The translations under genes were made by a program, and so were the position numbers. Positions 15,509 through 25,271 of a stretch of DNA of 64,000 nucleotides are shown one piece after another. Location: positions 558,001-622,000 of the forward strand of contig NZ_AMPG01000002.1 in NCBI RefSeq assembly GCF_000299415.1, read 5' to 3'. How positions within the stretch are numbered: position 1 is the stretch's first letter; each line of letters begins with the position of its first letter. This DNA is from Candidatus Microthrix parvicella Bio17-1. GTDB lineage: Bacteria > Actinomycetota > Acidimicrobiia > Acidimicrobiales > Microtrichaceae. The notes under the pieces were generated by a model. That model did no database searches. It saw only the letters and a program-made list of their open reading frames with translations, and was not told where the DNA came from.

Positions 15509-16434
15509 TCCGAACCTGCGCTGTCATCGGGCTCGACCGGGAGCTCGATGCCGGGGAGTTTCAGCTGGGGGTTCTCGCCCGCGAAGGCACCGCGAGCCCG
15601 TTCGGCGGCCATGGCGATCCAGTCGTCCCCGGTAAACACCCAGAATCGGCGCTCCAGCACCGCCGACCACACCAGGTCGGCCACCTCCGACGGGTCCATC
15701 CCCGACGCGATCAGTTGGGCGACCATCGCTCCAGGACCGTCCGCTCCCTCCTCGCCTTCGGACAGCCCGCCTTCGCCAAACATCGTGGGGCCACCATGAC
15801 GCTGGGGCCGGTTGCGGCCGGCTTCGTAGATGCGGGTGCGCACCCAGCCCGGGCAGAGCACCGAGGCCCCCACCTCGGGATGGCTGAAGGACAGCTCGTG
15901 ATAGAGCGCTTCCGACAAGGCCACCACACCGTGCTTGGCGACCGAGTACGGCGACATGAACGGCGGGGAGGTCAGCCCCGCCATCGAGGCGGTGTTGACG
16001 ATGTGGCCTCCGCCCGACCGGACGATCAGCGGCACGAAGGTCCGGACGCCGTAGACGACGCCCCAGAGGTTCACCTCCATCACCCACTGCCAGTCGGACA
16101 TGGGCACCTCCCACGACAGGCCACCGGCAGAGACCCCGGCGTTGTTGCACACGAGGTGCACGGCGCCAAAAGCGTCCATGGTCGCCTCGCCCAGGGCTGC
16201 GACCTCGTCGGCGGAGGCAACATCGACTCTCACCGGCAGGGCTCGGGCGTCAGCGACGAGCACACCTTCGTCGGCCAGTTGACCAGCCACCTCGACCGCC
16301 GCGGGTTTGTCGACGTCGGCCACCACGATCGACATGCCGGCCTCGGCGAACCGGCGGCACAATGCAGCGCCGATTCCTGACCCGCCTCCGGTGACCACCG
16401 CCACCCTGCCCGCCCAATCCTGCGCTTCACTCAT
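15505..16434 (-). CDS. Short-chain dehydrogenase/reductase
   Basis: The 309-residue classical SDR has the dinucleotide motif VTGGGSGIGAALCRRF, NNAGVSAGG, the catalytic Ser in NTASMAGL and the YSVAK tetrad segment. Adjacent D in VVADVDKP after the second strand suggests NAD(H) rather than NADP(H). A C-terminal extension of about 60 residues ends in acidic sequence. ATG 16434 follows a GGGGGAA ribosome site; the longer upstream frame lacks family similarity. Substrate unknown. It converges on the dGTPase gene with overlapping stops. Confidence 0.88.
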   Translation of the reverse strand: MSEAQDWAGRVAVVTGGGSGIGAALCRRFAEAGMSIVVADVDKPAAVEVAGQLADEGVLVADARALPVRVDVASADEVAALGEATMDAFGAVHLVCNNAGVSAGGLSWEVPMSDWQWVMEVNLWGVVYGVRTFVPLIVRSGGGHIVNTASMAGLTSPPFMSPYSVAKHGVVALSEALYHELSFSHPEVGASVLCPGWVRTRIYEAGRNRPQRHGGPTMFGEGGLSEGEEGADGPGAMVAQLIASGMDPSEVADLVWSAVLERRFWVFTGDDWIAMAAERARGAFAGENPQLKLPGIELPVEPDDSAGSD

Positions 16435-16468
16435 GTGTTCCCCCGTCGTCAGCGCCCAAACGCGCAAC

Positions 16469-16495
16469 CGCCCGGCCGCATCGAGCGGCCGGGCG
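16469..16495 (-). terminator. Strong GC hairpin downstream of ahcY
   Basis: CGCCCGGCCGC-ATCGA-GCGGCCGGGCG is a perfect 11-bp stem with a five-base loop, about 86 bases beyond the ahcY stop and upstream of the dehydrogenase start. There is no strong T-run on either side, so it may be a factor-independent terminator of the GC-rich actinobacterial type or an mRNA end stabiliser. Confidence 0.5.
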
Positions 16496-16580
16496 ATCAA
16501 CTTAGGTCAACCTGTCGGAGTGAAAGCTCCCGTGCACCGGTCGGGTTTCCACCGCAACCAGGCACCGCTCCAGGAGTATC

Positions 16581-18029
16581 TCAGTACTTGTAGTGGTCGG
16601 GCTTGTACGGCCCGGCCTTGGGGATCTCCAGGTACTCGGACTGCTCGTCGGTGAGCTCGGTCAGCCGCACGCCAAGGGCGTCGAGGTGGTAGCGGGCGAC
16701 GTCCTCATCGAGCTGCTTGGGCAGGCGGTGCACACCAAGCGGGTAGTCCTCCAGCCGCTGATGGAGCTCCATCTGGGCCAGCACCTGGTTGGAGAACGAG
16801 CAGCTCATCACGAAGCTGGGGTGGCCGGTGGCGTTGCCCAGGTTGAGCAGGCGCCCCTCGGACAGCATGATGATCGAGTGCCCATCGGGCCAGGTGAACT
16901 CGTCCACCTGAGGCTTGACGGTCACGCGCTGAATGTCGGACGAGCGCAGCAGGCCGGACATGTCGATCTCGTTGTCGAAGTGCCCGATGTTGCCCACGAT
17001 CGCCTGGTGCTTCATGGCGGCCATGTGATCGAGGGTGATCACGTTCTTGTTGCCGGTGGAGGAGATGAAGATGTCGGCGGTGCCGATCACATCCTCGAGG
17101 CGGGCCACCTGGAAGCCCTCCATGGCGGCCTGAAGGGCACAGATCGGGTCGATCTCGGTGACGATCACCCGAGCGCCCTGGCCCTTGAACGACTGGGCGC
17201 AGCCCTTGCCGACGTCGCCGTAGCCGGCGACGACTGCGGTCTTGCCGCCGAGCATCACGTCGACGGCGCGGTTGATGCCGTCGATCAGGCTGTGGCGGCA
17301 GCCGTACAGGTTGTCGAACTTGGACTTGGTGACCGAGTCGTTGACGTTGATGGCCGGGAACAGCAGCTCGCCGGACTCGAACATCTGGTAGAGGCGGTGC
17401 ACGCCGGTGGTGGTCTCCTCGGTGACGCCGTTGATGCCGGCGCCGATCTTGGTCCAGCGGTTGTTGTCCTCGGCCAGCGACGCAGTGAGCGAGGCCAGGA
17501 TGACCTTCCACTCGTCGGGGTCGTCCTCGTCGGCCTCGGGTACCTCACCGGCGGCCTCGTACTTGGTGCCGTTGTGCACGTAGAGGGTGGCATCGCCACC
17601 GTCGTCGAGGATCATGTTGGGGCCACCGGTTTCGGTGCCGGGCCAACGCAGCGCCTGCTCGGTGCACCACCAGTACTCCTCGAGCGTCTCACCCTTCCAG
17701 GCGTACACAGGCACGCCGTCGGGGGCGTCGGGGGTGCCGTTGGGGCCCACCGCAATGGCGGCCGCGGCATGGTCCTGGGTGGAGAAGATGTTGCAACTGG
17801 CCCAGCGCACCTCTGCGCCCAGGGCGGTCAGCGTTTCGATCAGCACGGCGGTCTGGATCGTCATGTGCAGCGATCCGGTGATCTGCGCTCCCTTGAGCGG
17901 CGCCTCATCGGTGAACAGGGCACGAATGGCCATCAGGCCGGGCATCTCGTGCTCGGCAAGCTCGATTTCCTTTCGGCCGAAACCGGCCAGGGAAAGGTCG
18001 GCCACCTTGTAGTCGGCGGGGGTCAGCAT
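16581..18029 (-). CDS. ahcY: S-adenosylhomocysteine hydrolase
   Basis: This enzyme reversibly splits S-adenosylhomocysteine to adenosine and homocysteine, completing the methyl cycle. The 482-residue protein is full length. Visible are the substrate motif [30 protein letters not shown], the NAD-binding [14 protein letters not shown] and the C-terminal PDHYKY signature in which Lys/Tyr reach the neighbouring subunit. It starts at ATG 18029 behind a good ribosome site (AGAGGAG). The 77-base gap to the isomerase shows no SAH-riboswitch core. It ends the minus-strand block that begins with manB. Confidence 0.97.
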   Translation of the reverse strand: MLTPADYKVADLSLAGFGRKEIELAEHEMPGLMAIRALFTDEAPLKGAQITGSLHMTIQTAVLIETLTALGAEVRWASCNIFSTQDHAAAAIAVGPNGTPDAPDGVPVYAWKGETLEEYWWCTEQALRWPGTETGGPNMILDDGGDATLYVHNGTKYEAAGEVPEADEDDPDEWKVILASLTASLAEDNNRWTKIGAGINGVTEETTTGVHRLYQMFESGELLFPAINVNDSVTKSKFDNLYGCRHSLIDGINRAVDVMLGGKTAVVAGYGDVGKGCAQSFKGQGARVIVTEIDPICALQAAMEGFQVARLEDVIGTADIFISSTGNKNVITLDHMAAMKHQAIVGNIGHFDNEIDMSGLLRSSDIQRVTVKPQVDEFTWPDGHSIIMLSEGRLLNLGNATGHPSFVMSCSFSNQVLAQMELHQRLEDYPLGVHRLPKQLDEDVARYHLDALGVRLTELTDEQSEYLEIPKAGPYKPDHYKY

Positions 18030-18106
18030 GGGTAACTCCTCTTTCTTCAGTGATCGTGGGTTCTTGAGAGGTGGTGGGGGTGATGCGGTACCAGGACAGC
18101 GGGCGG

Positions 18107-19162
18107 CTACCCGGCCAGGTAGGCCTTCAAATCAGAAATGGCCGGGATGGGGCCCGGATCGACGCCGGCTTCAGCCGCCATCCACAGGCTCACCAGGTCT
18201 CCGAATGCAGCCAAATCGTAGAAGTTGGCCAGCGAGCCGTCACCTTTGGCGCGTACCTCAAAGATCTCGGCCACCACCTCGGCGGTGATCTGAGCCAGGA
18301 AATCGAATCGACGTGACACGTTGGGATGTTCGCCGTCATGCCGCAGATACACCATGGAGTTCACCTGGCGGGTGACGTCGCCGTGCTGTCCCCAGGCGCA
18401 GATCTCGTTGTGGCACACCTCGGGGACGCTGCCCCAGTAGGCGGGTGCCTTGGCGTTTTCGTTGACCTGGCCTTTCCACCGATAGGCCGCCAACTCGCCG
18501 GTACGACCACCTCCGTAGATGATCGGCTGGGTACGTTCGATGTGACGCGCCAGGGTGCGAGCCTCGTTGTCGGTGTCGCCCGACGCACCGGCGTTCGCGC
18601 CAAGACGGCCCGCAACGGCTTCGATGGCGGCGTCCACCGCAGCGGCGGTGTCGTTCAAGAGCCCGAGACGCGTCGCCAAAACCACGGGGGTCAGGCCCAC
18701 CGCCCCCAGTGCAGCGCGGGGCAGCGGAATGCCCTTGGGGAGGCCACACACCCCTCCACCGGCTGCCGACACGAGGTCGCCAAGCGCTCCCCCGGTGGTC
18801 ACTGCGACCACGGGTGCACCGGCTGCGACCGCGGCCTCGGCGGCCACCACCGTCTCTTCGGTGTCGCCGGAGAACGACACGGCCATCACCAGGGTGTGAG
18901 GCCCCACGTGGGAGGGAAGCTCGTAGTGCCGGCTGACCTCGACCGGCACCCGACCATGCTCGGACGCCACGAGGGCCATGATGTCGCCCGAGATCCCCGA
19001 GCCGCCCATGCCGAGGACCAGGATCGACGTGACCGCTGACGCATCCGGCAGTCCATCGACCGATGATGCAAGTTCGACCGCCGCAGCCATCTGGTCGGGT
19101 AGCCCAAATGCGGCATCGAACATACCCAGCGTGTCCAACACGCCGGTGTCCGTCGGGCTCAC
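18107..19162 (-). CDS. Bifunctional phosphoglucose/phosphomannose isomerase-like SIS protein
   Basis: The 351-residue protein has two SIS domains: [18 protein letters not shown] with [10 protein letters not shown] in the first, and [20 protein letters not shown] with [11 protein letters not shown] in the second, including the glutamate and histidine region ([10 protein letters not shown]) of the bifunctional family. It would interconvert fructose-6-phosphate with glucose-6-phosphate and/or mannose-6-phosphate, feeding the phosphomannomutase gene two positions upstream. The GTG start at 19162 overlaps the Trm112-like stop (GTGA), showing translational coupling. A SIS protein beside manB is also the mycobacterial arrangement (recalled). 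Confidence 0.85.
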   Translation of the reverse strand: MSPTDTGVLDTLGMFDAAFGLPDQMAAAVELASSVDGLPDASAVTSILVLGMGGSGISGDIMALVASEHGRVPVEVSRHYELPSHVGPHTLVMAVSFSGDTEETVVAAEAAVAAGAPVVAVTTGGALGDLVSAAGGGVCGLPKGIPLPRAALGAVGLTPVVLATRLGLLNDTAAAVDAAIEAVAGRLGANAGASGDTDNEARTLARHIERTQPIIYGGGRTGELAAYRWKGQVNENAKAPAYWGSVPEVCHNEICAWGQHGDVTRQVNSMVYLRHDGEHPNVSRRFDFLAQITAEVVAEIFEVRAKGDGSLANFYDLAAFGDLVSLWMAAEAGVDPGPIPAISDLKAYLAG

Positions 19163-19419
19163 GTGGCTGCGTCTTCGGACGACCCGCCGTCGAACGTTGG
19201 CTTGATGCCCTCGGAGGAGACCTTGGCCATGATGCGCTTGGCCTCGTCCGCATCGACGGTCTCGGCCTCCTCGATCAGCATCACCGGAATGTCGTCTTCG
19301 ATGCGGTAGCGGCGGGTGAGACGCGGGTTGTACAGCGCGTTTTCATCCTGCAGGTAATACAGCGGGCCCTTGTCCTCGGGACAGGCCAGCACTTCCAAGA
19401 GCACGGGGGAGAGCGCCAT
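19159..19419 (-). CDS. Trm112-like small protein (UPF0434)
   Basis: The 86-residue protein shows the Trm112 fold signature: VLLEVLACPEDKGPLYYLQ, YNPRLTRRYRIEDDIPVMLI and EEAETVDADEA. Eukaryotic Trm112 is an activator of methyltransferases; bacterial members are small and of unclear role. Only one cysteine of the ancestral zinc site remains (CPED), so zinc binding is doubtful. ATG 19419 follows a clear AAGGAG ribosome site and sits 106 bases after manB; it is coupled to the isomerase gene. Confidence 0.82.
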   Translation of the reverse strand: MALSPVLLEVLACPEDKGPLYYLQDENALYNPRLTRRYRIEDDIPVMLIEEAETVDADEAKRIMAKVSSEGIKPTFDGGSSEDAAT

Positions 19420-19525
19420 GTTGATGACTCCTTGATTCGAGAGTGGCTGGGTCGAGGCCGGGTGGGACGATGCTGATGGTTCCAAGCACGACCTCAGGCT
19501 CCGGCGCATCCTATGACGTGCGCGC

Positions 19526-20905
19526 TCAGTCGGTCTCGCCCCGGACGAGGGCCAGCACCTCGGCGGAGTGACGCTCCATCGACGCCGTGTCGGCCGCCTC
19601 CAGGTTGAGTCGCAACAGCGGCTCGGTGTTGGAGGCCCGAAGGTTGAACCACCAATCGCCCAGGTCGACGGTGAGCCCGTCGAGGTGGTCGCGGCGGCTT
19701 CCCATGAACGCCTCCTCCACACGAGCCATCGCGTCGGTGGGGTCGGTGACCGTGGAGTTGATCTCGCCGGACGCCACATATCGCTCGTACGGCTTGCGCA
19801 GCTCGGACAACGGCTGTCCGCTGCGCGACATCTCGGCCAGCACCACGAGCGCCGCGATCAGGCCGGAGTCGGCCCGGTAGTTGTCGGCAAAGTAGTAGTG
19901 CGCCGAGTGCTCCCCCCCGAACAGGGCATCGCGGTCGGCCATGACCGCCTTGATGAAGCTGTGCCCGACACGGGTGCGGACCGCCACGCCGCCGTGTTCG
20001 GCAATGGCCTCAGGAACCGCCTTGGACACGATGAGGTTGTGGATGATCGTCGCACCGGGGTGATCCGCCAGCATTGCTGCGGCGATGATGGCGGTGGTGG
20101 TGGAACCCGACAGCCCCTGGCCCAACTCATCCACCAGGAAAACCCGGTCGGCGTCACCGTCGAAGGCCAGCCCCACGTCGGCGCCAACCTCCAACACCCG
20201 GGCGCGCAGGTCCGCCTGGTTTTCGGGCTGCAGCGGATCGGCGGGATGGTTGGGGAAGGTGCCGTCCAGTTCCCCGAACATCACCTCCAAGCGGGGCTTC
20301 AGGCCATCAAAGACAGCCGGAACCACCAGACCGCCCATGCCGTTGGCGACGTCGGCCACCACCGACAGTGGGCTGAGGCCGTCGACGTCCACAAAGCTGC
20401 GGACGTGCGCAACGAAATCGGCCAACACGTCGGTGGTGGTCAGCGAACCGGGCGAACCCTGCGGCGCCAGTTTGTTTCGGGCCAGGTCACGCACCCGATC
20501 GAGGCCGGTCTCCAGGCTGAGGGGCCGTGCGCCGGAGCGGCAGAACTTGATGCCGTTGTAACCGGCGGGATTGTGGGAAGCGGTGAACATGGCGGCCGGC
20601 GCATCCATCGATCCGCTGGCGAAGGAAACCTCGTCGGTGGAGCACAGCCCCAGGTCCACCACATCGAGTCCCTGGCCGGTGACACCCCGCGCAAATGCCT
20701 GCACGAAGTCCGTACCGCTGGGCCGCATGTCCCGCCCCACCAACACACGGTCCGGCGCCCGCTCGTCCGCCGGCATCCCGTCGGGCAGCCCGAGCAGGAA
20801 CCGGGCGAATGCCGCACCGATGCGCTCCACCAGTTCCTCGTCCAGCTGTTCGGGCACGAGGCCTCGCACATCGTAGGCCTTGAAAATGCCGTCCAGGTCT
20901 GCCAC
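19526..20905 (-). CDS. manB: Phosphomannomutase/phosphoglucomutase
   Basis: The enzyme converts mannose-6-phosphate to mannose-1-phosphate (possibly also glucose phosphates), the entry to GDP-mannose. The 459-residue protein contains the phosphoserine loop TASHNP (Ser about 110), the metal loop DGDADR, the sugar-specificity loop GGEHSAHYYF and the phosphate-binding end RASNTEPLLRLN. GTG 20905 (VADLDGIFKAYDVRG) is chosen over the TTG at 20935 because a TAGTGT box ends seven bases before it and the first strand follows at once. It supplies the gmd/rmd/fcl pathway encoded further along. Confidence 0.95.
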   Translation of the reverse strand: MADLDGIFKAYDVRGLVPEQLDEELVERIGAAFARFLLGLPDGMPADERAPDRVLVGRDMRPSGTDFVQAFARGVTGQGLDVVDLGLCSTDEVSFASGSMDAPAAMFTASHNPAGYNGIKFCRSGARPLSLETGLDRVRDLARNKLAPQGSPGSLTTTDVLADFVAHVRSFVDVDGLSPLSVVADVANGMGGLVVPAVFDGLKPRLEVMFGELDGTFPNHPADPLQPENQADLRARVLEVGADVGLAFDGDADRVFLVDELGQGLSGSTTTAIIAAAMLADHPGATIIHNLIVSKAVPEAIAEHGGVAVRTRVGHSFIKAVMADRDALFGGEHSAHYYFADNYRADSGLIAALVVLAEMSRSGQPLSELRKPYERYVASGEINSTVTDPTDAMARVEEAFMGSRRDHLDGLTVDLGDWWFNLRASNTEPLLRLNLEAADTASMERHSAEVLALVRGETD

Positions 20906-20912
20906 GAAACCA

Positions 20913-20918
20913 ACACTA
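20913..20918 (-). promoter_or_regulatory. -10 element of manB
   Basis: Minus-strand TAGTGT is followed by seven bases and GTG 20905, indicating a leaderless mRNA and supporting that start. Confidence 0.5.
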
Positions 20919-20979
20919 GTGGTGGGTGCGGACAACCTCCCAGGTGAGCGACCACGAACCGGGCGGCCGGGGGCCGGCG

Positions 20980-23910
20980 CTACGCAGGAGGAGGGTCCCC
21001 GTCGATCTCGGCGGGCTCCTGCGCCGAGATCATCCAGTCGGGCGATGGTTCGGCGGTGGCGTCGGGATCCGTTCCGCCGTCGGGTTGATCGCCGATCACC
21101 GGCCCGTTACCGGCGGCCGGCGGCGGGCCGTCGATCGGGCCGACCGGATCGGACCGGCTGATTCGCGCGAGAACCCGGATGTTCCGCCGAAGCTTGCTGT
21201 GTCCCGTCTCAACGAGCGCCTCACGCGGGGTCGGATCGCCGGGTTCGGCATCCCCGGCAAACTGCCACGCCCTTGGGAATCGGGGCGTGCGAACGACGAG
21301 CAACAACACGACGATGACCACACCGGCCAACGACAGCGCCATCCCCAACCACTCCACGCCGCTGCGGCCGTAGCTGAGCGAGACGTTCTTCTGGGTTGGC
21401 ACGACCACCATCAGGTTGGGCGCCACTCGATACGGGCCTTCGGCGCCGTCGGCTCGCCAGTTGGGGAAATAGCTGGTCTTCACCAGTACCGGCTTGCCCA
21501 CCTGATCCACCGTGAAGCTCATCGACTGCTGCTCAACGACGATGTTCGAGACCTTGGCCGGAGTGATCGGAGTTCCCGGCACCGCCCCCTGACAAGCGAA
21601 ACCGTAAGGCGATTCGGGGCCCACCTCATCGGCTCGGGCACCACAGCGCACCCGGGTCCAGTCCTTTGGCCCATCGGCCGCCAGGAAGGTGCTCCAGTTT
21701 GCAGTGTCGCCGTACCAGGCGACCGTCGGGTCCAGCCAGTGGGCGTGATCGGCTGCCACATCGGTCATCACGATCGGCTCGTGGTCCAGACCGCTGACCA
21801 GCTCCGATCCAGCCACCTCGAACACCACCCATGGCTCGGAGAGCACTCCGGAGTCGCCCGCCAGGTTCTGGCTGGGGACCTCAGCCACCTCGGTCAACGG
21901 CGCATCGGGCCCTTCGGTGAGGGCGCGGGCTTGTTGGGTCGCCTCCTCGCTTCGGCTGAGGTAGTACTTCACGCCGTACAGCTGCAGACGCTTCACGCCT
22001 TCAGCGACGTCGAGATCCTCATAGGGCAGGTCACGCTGGGGTCGGGACGGTTCCTTGGACAGCAGCGACTGGTTGAGGAAGTGAAACGGGGTGGTCATGG
22101 AGGCCTCGAAGTAGAGCCCCTCCATCGAGCCGATGCAGCCATCGGTGAAGTACGGCAGCAGCATGGGCGCCATCGGGGTGCCGTAGTCCTCGATCTGCTT
22201 GTAGTACTCCCACATCGCCCGCCCACAGCCCCGCTCCTTGCCCACCCGTGCCATCGTCGACATCAGCGCGCTGTACTCCGGGTAGCGCTCCTTGGCCTGG
22301 AGACCACCGAAGTTCCAACTGGCCCAACCCGTGGCCTTGTTGGACTGGGTCGAGAGGAACGGACCGAACTGATGGCCGCTGAGCTGCGGCACCGACGACT
22401 GGTCCTCCACCACGGTGGGGGCGTTCACGCTGGTGGACTTTGCACTGGGGGGCAATCCGATGGGCAGCCCAACCGCCAGAAACACCGTGATGACGGCGGC
22501 GCCTGCCAGGATGCCTGAGACAACCGGCTGCAGGCGTTCCCGCTTGGTCACAAATGCGGCGAGCGCCCCGATGAGCAACGTCACGGCCACGGCGGCCAGC
22601 AGGTCGAGCGAAAGTATGTAGAAGGGCAGCACGCGGGCGTTCCAGAACCGGCCCTGGGGCATCAGAATGAAGCCGCCGACGCCAAACAGCGACCAGAGCG
22701 CAAAGGTCAACCCGGCCCGATTTGCCCTGACGATGCTGAGCACCGCGCCAATGACCGCCAACCCAAAGATGATCTCGTGGTAGGGCATGGCGTTGGGCAA
22801 CAGGTATTGCCAATACGTGCTCGCCGCGCCGTTCACGGCCGGACCCACCTTCTCCCAACCCATGTCGTTCAGGTAGTCACTCCGCAGGTAGAACGGAACT
22901 ATCCAGAACGCCGAAAGCAACGCCCCGGTGGGCATCACCACCATGAGCCACTTCATCTGGCGCCAACCCGGACGGAGCAGGAACATCATGGCGGTTGCCC
23001 CGACGGCGAAGAACAACGGGATGACGTGACACAGGGCCACCAGTCCCAGAAGCGTCGCGGCGATGGCCCGATGCCTGCCGGTGCTCAAACCCCTGGCAAC
23101 CACGCCCAGGAACACGAGGGTGACGGCGAACGCAATCGAGAATGAAAACTCACCCGCCATGGTGGAGGCGACGTTGCCGCCGTAGATCGTGAAGTGCGAG
23201 TCCCACACGAAGGCCAGCGCGGCCATCGACATCAGCATTGGGCCGGGGAATCGAAGACGCAAGGAGGTGCCCAGGAAGAACGCCGCCCAGGGCATGGCCA
23301 GCAGGCCCGACACGCTGACCAGCTTGAACGCCACGTTCGGGTCGACGTCGACGCACAGCGGCAGAATCACCACCGCCGCCACCAACATGGCGGCCCGCGC
23401 CAGACGGGCCGTGAACATCGACCAGCCGTAGACCAGGCCAGGTACCAGGACCACGAGCAGTGGGAGGCCGATCAGCGGTGGCAACCCCGCATCCAGCATC
23501 ACGATCGCCAGCGCCGGAACCACCATGTAGAAGGTGTAGGCAGGAAAGCCCGCATACCAGTCCTGGCTCCACCCCGAGAGGCGCAGCGACGGCAGCAGGA
23601 TGTCTTTCAGGTAGTCCGGGCCCCACACGTGTGCCCCCATGTCGCCGCCCGTCGGGGTGCTGGTCGACAGCAGGCCCCCACCGCGATTCAGCGTCGCGAA
23701 AATGAAGATCGTGCAGGCCGCCAGAACCACGTAGTTGGCCGCTTGCGCCGCGTCGAAGCCGGACGGCCAGGTTGGAAGAAGTCGCCGGTCGGCTTCGCCG
23801 GCAGTGGGATTCCGGGGCGCGCCGTGTTCCAATTCAAGTTCCGAGATTCCGGCGGGGGTCTGGTCTTGGGCTGGCGCGGCGGGCGCGGGGGGATCAACCA
23901 CGTCGGTCAT
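20980..23910 (-). CDS. Large multi-pass membrane protein, YfhO/PTPS-related type
   Basis: The 976-residue protein has a 60-residue Pro/Ala N-terminus, then at least a dozen hydrophobic segments to about residue 500. The first outer loop carries a conserved-looking acidic motif, TPTGGDMGAHVWGPDYLKD, as in GT-C glycosyltransferases. A soluble domain of about 340 residues follows, closed by SYFPNWRADG and a final transmembrane helix (about 860-880). This layout resembles the YfhO and 6-pyruvoyl-tetrahydropterin-synthase-related membrane families, which are thought to modify surface glycans. No activity can be assigned. The last 90 residues are cytoplasmic, Pro/Asp-rich. Confidence 0.7.
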   Translation of the reverse strand: MTDVVDPPAPAAPAQDQTPAGISELELEHGAPRNPTAGEADRRLLPTWPSGFDAAQAANYVVLAACTIFIFATLNRGGGLLSTSTPTGGDMGAHVWGPDYLKDILLPSLRLSGWSQDWYAGFPAYTFYMVVPALAIVMLDAGLPPLIGLPLLVVLVPGLVYGWSMFTARLARAAMLVAAVVILPLCVDVDPNVAFKLVSVSGLLAMPWAAFFLGTSLRLRFPGPMLMSMAALAFVWDSHFTIYGGNVASTMAGEFSFSIAFAVTLVFLGVVARGLSTGRHRAIAATLLGLVALCHVIPLFFAVGATAMMFLLRPGWRQMKWLMVVMPTGALLSAFWIVPFYLRSDYLNDMGWEKVGPAVNGAASTYWQYLLPNAMPYHEIIFGLAVIGAVLSIVRANRAGLTFALWSLFGVGGFILMPQGRFWNARVLPFYILSLDLLAAVAVTLLIGALAAFVTKRERLQPVVSGILAGAAVITVFLAVGLPIGLPPSAKSTSVNAPTVVEDQSSVPQLSGHQFGPFLSTQSNKATGWASWNFGGLQAKERYPEYSALMSTMARVGKERGCGRAMWEYYKQIEDYGTPMAPMLLPYFTDGCIGSMEGLYFEASMTTPFHFLNQSLLSKEPSRPQRDLPYEDLDVAEGVKRLQLYGVKYYLSRSEEATQQARALTEGPDAPLTEVAEVPSQNLAGDSGVLSEPWVVFEVAGSELVSGLDHEPIVMTDVAADHAHWLDPTVAWYGDTANWSTFLAADGPKDWTRVRCGARADEVGPESPYGFACQGAVPGTPITPAKVSNIVVEQQSMSFTVDQVGKPVLVKTSYFPNWRADGAEGPYRVAPNLMVVVPTQKNVSLSYGRSGVEWLGMALSLAGVVIVVLLLVVRTPRFPRAWQFAGDAEPGDPTPREALVETGHSKLRRNIRVLARISRSDPVGPIDGPPPAAGNGPVIGDQPDGGTDPDATAEPSPDWMISAQEPAEIDGDPPPA

Positions 23911-23962
23911 CCCACCATCGTGCCATGAGCACCTGGGTTCTCCTCATCGGAGGCCCCGGTGA

Positions 23963-24772
23963 TCAGCCCGCCAGCAACGGACTTGAGACGCCCCACAGCA
24001 CCAACAGGCTGCAGAGGTTGAACACTCCGTGGGCCACGATGGACGGGCCCAGCCTCCCCGAGCGCCAGACGAGCCCACCCAGCACCACGCCCACCAGCGT
24101 CAGTCCGGGCAGTTGGATGAGGTCGGCCCCGGTTGCGATGTGGCTGAGGGCGAAGAACGCTGCGACGGCCACCAGTCCGGCCACGGCGCCCCAACGGTGC
24201 CGCAGGCCGGATTTCGCCGAGGTGCCCTCGGCCAGCTGCATGGCGGTGCGCTGCGCCACCCCCCGGTAGTACATCTCCTCAACGACGGGAGCACCCACCG
24301 CAACCATCACCACCAGGACCACCTTTCCCAGCACGCCGGGCGACGCGTTCACCAACTCTCGGGCTGACGCCGAGGGGTCGCCGGACACCCCGGCGTTCTC
24401 CAACACCCGGTAGAGCAGGTTCACCCCCCAGTGCAGTCCGAACCCCGCCACCAGGCCCACACCAAGGTCCTGTGGAGCGAACCCCCATCGCACGAACCCG
24501 CTCAGCCGCTCCCCCTCACGGCGGGCCATCCACCAGAGACCTCCCACGGTGACCCCCCAGAACGGAATCTGGCTGACCACCAGCGAACCGGCCGACAATG
24601 GCGCGCCCGGATCGACGAATGGCGCCACCAGCAACCCGGCGACCAGACGCGACCCAAGCCACAGTCCCGCCAACCACAACAGGCGGGTGACCGCCACGTC
24701 GGTGCCCGGCCGACCGTCGGATGTGGTTTCGTTGTGCGTTGGGGCCGCGTCGCGATGCGATCGCCGACTCAT
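23963..24772 (-). CDS. CPBP-family intramembrane metalloprotease
   Basis: The 269-residue protein has about eight transmembrane segments and the three CPBP (Abi/CAAX protease-like) motifs: EEMYYRG with the catalytic glutamate pair, FFALSH, and VAHGVFNL. Such proteases include CAAX prenyl endopeptidase relatives and bacteriocin-immunity proteins. ATG 24772 starts seven bases after the DUF3499 stop, so the two are cotranscribed. All three motifs are intact, so activity is likely; substrate unknown. Confidence 0.85.
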   Translation of the reverse strand: MSRRSHRDAAPTHNETTSDGRPGTDVAVTRLLWLAGLWLGSRLVAGLLVAPFVDPGAPLSAGSLVVSQIPFWGVTVGGLWWMARREGERLSGFVRWGFAPQDLGVGLVAGFGLHWGVNLLYRVLENAGVSGDPSASARELVNASPGVLGKVVLVVMVAVGAPVVEEMYYRGVAQRTAMQLAEGTSAKSGLRHRWGAVAGLVAVAAFFALSHIATGADLIQLPGLTLVGVVLGGLVWRSGRLGPSIVAHGVFNLCSLLVLWGVSSPLLAG

Positions 24773-24779
24773 GGGACGG

Positions 24780-25145
24780 CTAACCGGCAGCGAGATGCGT
24801 CACGGACGACTGACGATCGTCCGCTGCGAGGGAGTCGGAGCGCCGGTCGACCAACCGCCAGCCCTTGGGGACCGAGACGGAGTCCGCGTGGAGCGAGCAG
24901 AGGTCGTGCACCATGGGGTGCCCATCAACGGTGAGGTCGTCCAGCCAGACCGAGCCGGAGTCGTACGAGTAGGACATGGTCGCCGACGCAGCCGTGGAAC
25001 AGTAGGGACGAGCACACACCCTGCTGGTGGACCGGCGCCGCTCGGCGGCCCGTGACCCGGAGTAGTCCCTGTCCGCCTGGGCGCGGTCCGAGCGTGCATT
25101 GCCTTGGTGAGCACCGCCAACGTGACCACTCCCGGAACGACTCAT
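24780..25145 (-). CDS. DUF3499 family protein
   Basis: This 121-residue protein matches the actinobacterial DUF3499 family. After a disordered 45-residue N-terminus comes RVCARPYCSTAASATMSYSY, then HPMVHDLCSLHADSVSVPKG and GWRLVDRR. The conserved cysteines and histidines (CxxxxC and CxxH) suggest a small metal site. ATG 25145 is supported by a TACGGT box six bases upstream; the longer frame upstream crosses the ftsH promoter. The family usually sits near manB in actinobacteria, as here. Function unknown. Confidence 0.8.
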   Translation of the reverse strand: MSRSGSGHVGGAHQGNARSDRAQADRDYSGSRAAERRRSTSRVCARPYCSTAASATMSYSYDSGSVWLDDLTVDGHPMVHDLCSLHADSVSVPKGWRLVDRRSDSLAADDRQSSVTHLAAG

Positions 25146-25151
25146 GGCACC

Positions 25152-25157
25152 ACCGTA
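25152..25157 (-). promoter_or_regulatory. -10 element of the DUF3499 gene
   Basis: Minus-strand TACGGT plus six bases precedes ATG 25145, a leaderless arrangement. Confidence 0.45.
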
Positions 25158-25258
25158 CCGGCAGCGGTCACACCAAGCGGGGGACCCTGACCGCCAATCG
25201 GGGCTGGGACGACCCACAGTCTCAGCCGCTGTGCATCGTCGAGCAGGGGTCCACCCCG

Positions 25259-25264
25259 TACACT
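25259..25264 (+). promoter_or_regulatory. -10 element of ftsH
   Basis: TACACT ends seven bases before the ATG at 25272. No ribosome site is present, so a leaderless transcript is predicted. Confidence 0.5.
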
Positions 25265-25271
25265 TCACCGG

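Noticed and set aside
16435-16580. Small RNA gene in the gap with the strong hairpin
   Set aside because: Only the 11-bp stem is seen; no promoter or known RNA fold supports a separate gene.
18030-18106. Possible SAH riboswitch before ahcY
   Set aside because: The 77-base gap lacks the conserved riboswitch core and has an ordinary ribosome site.
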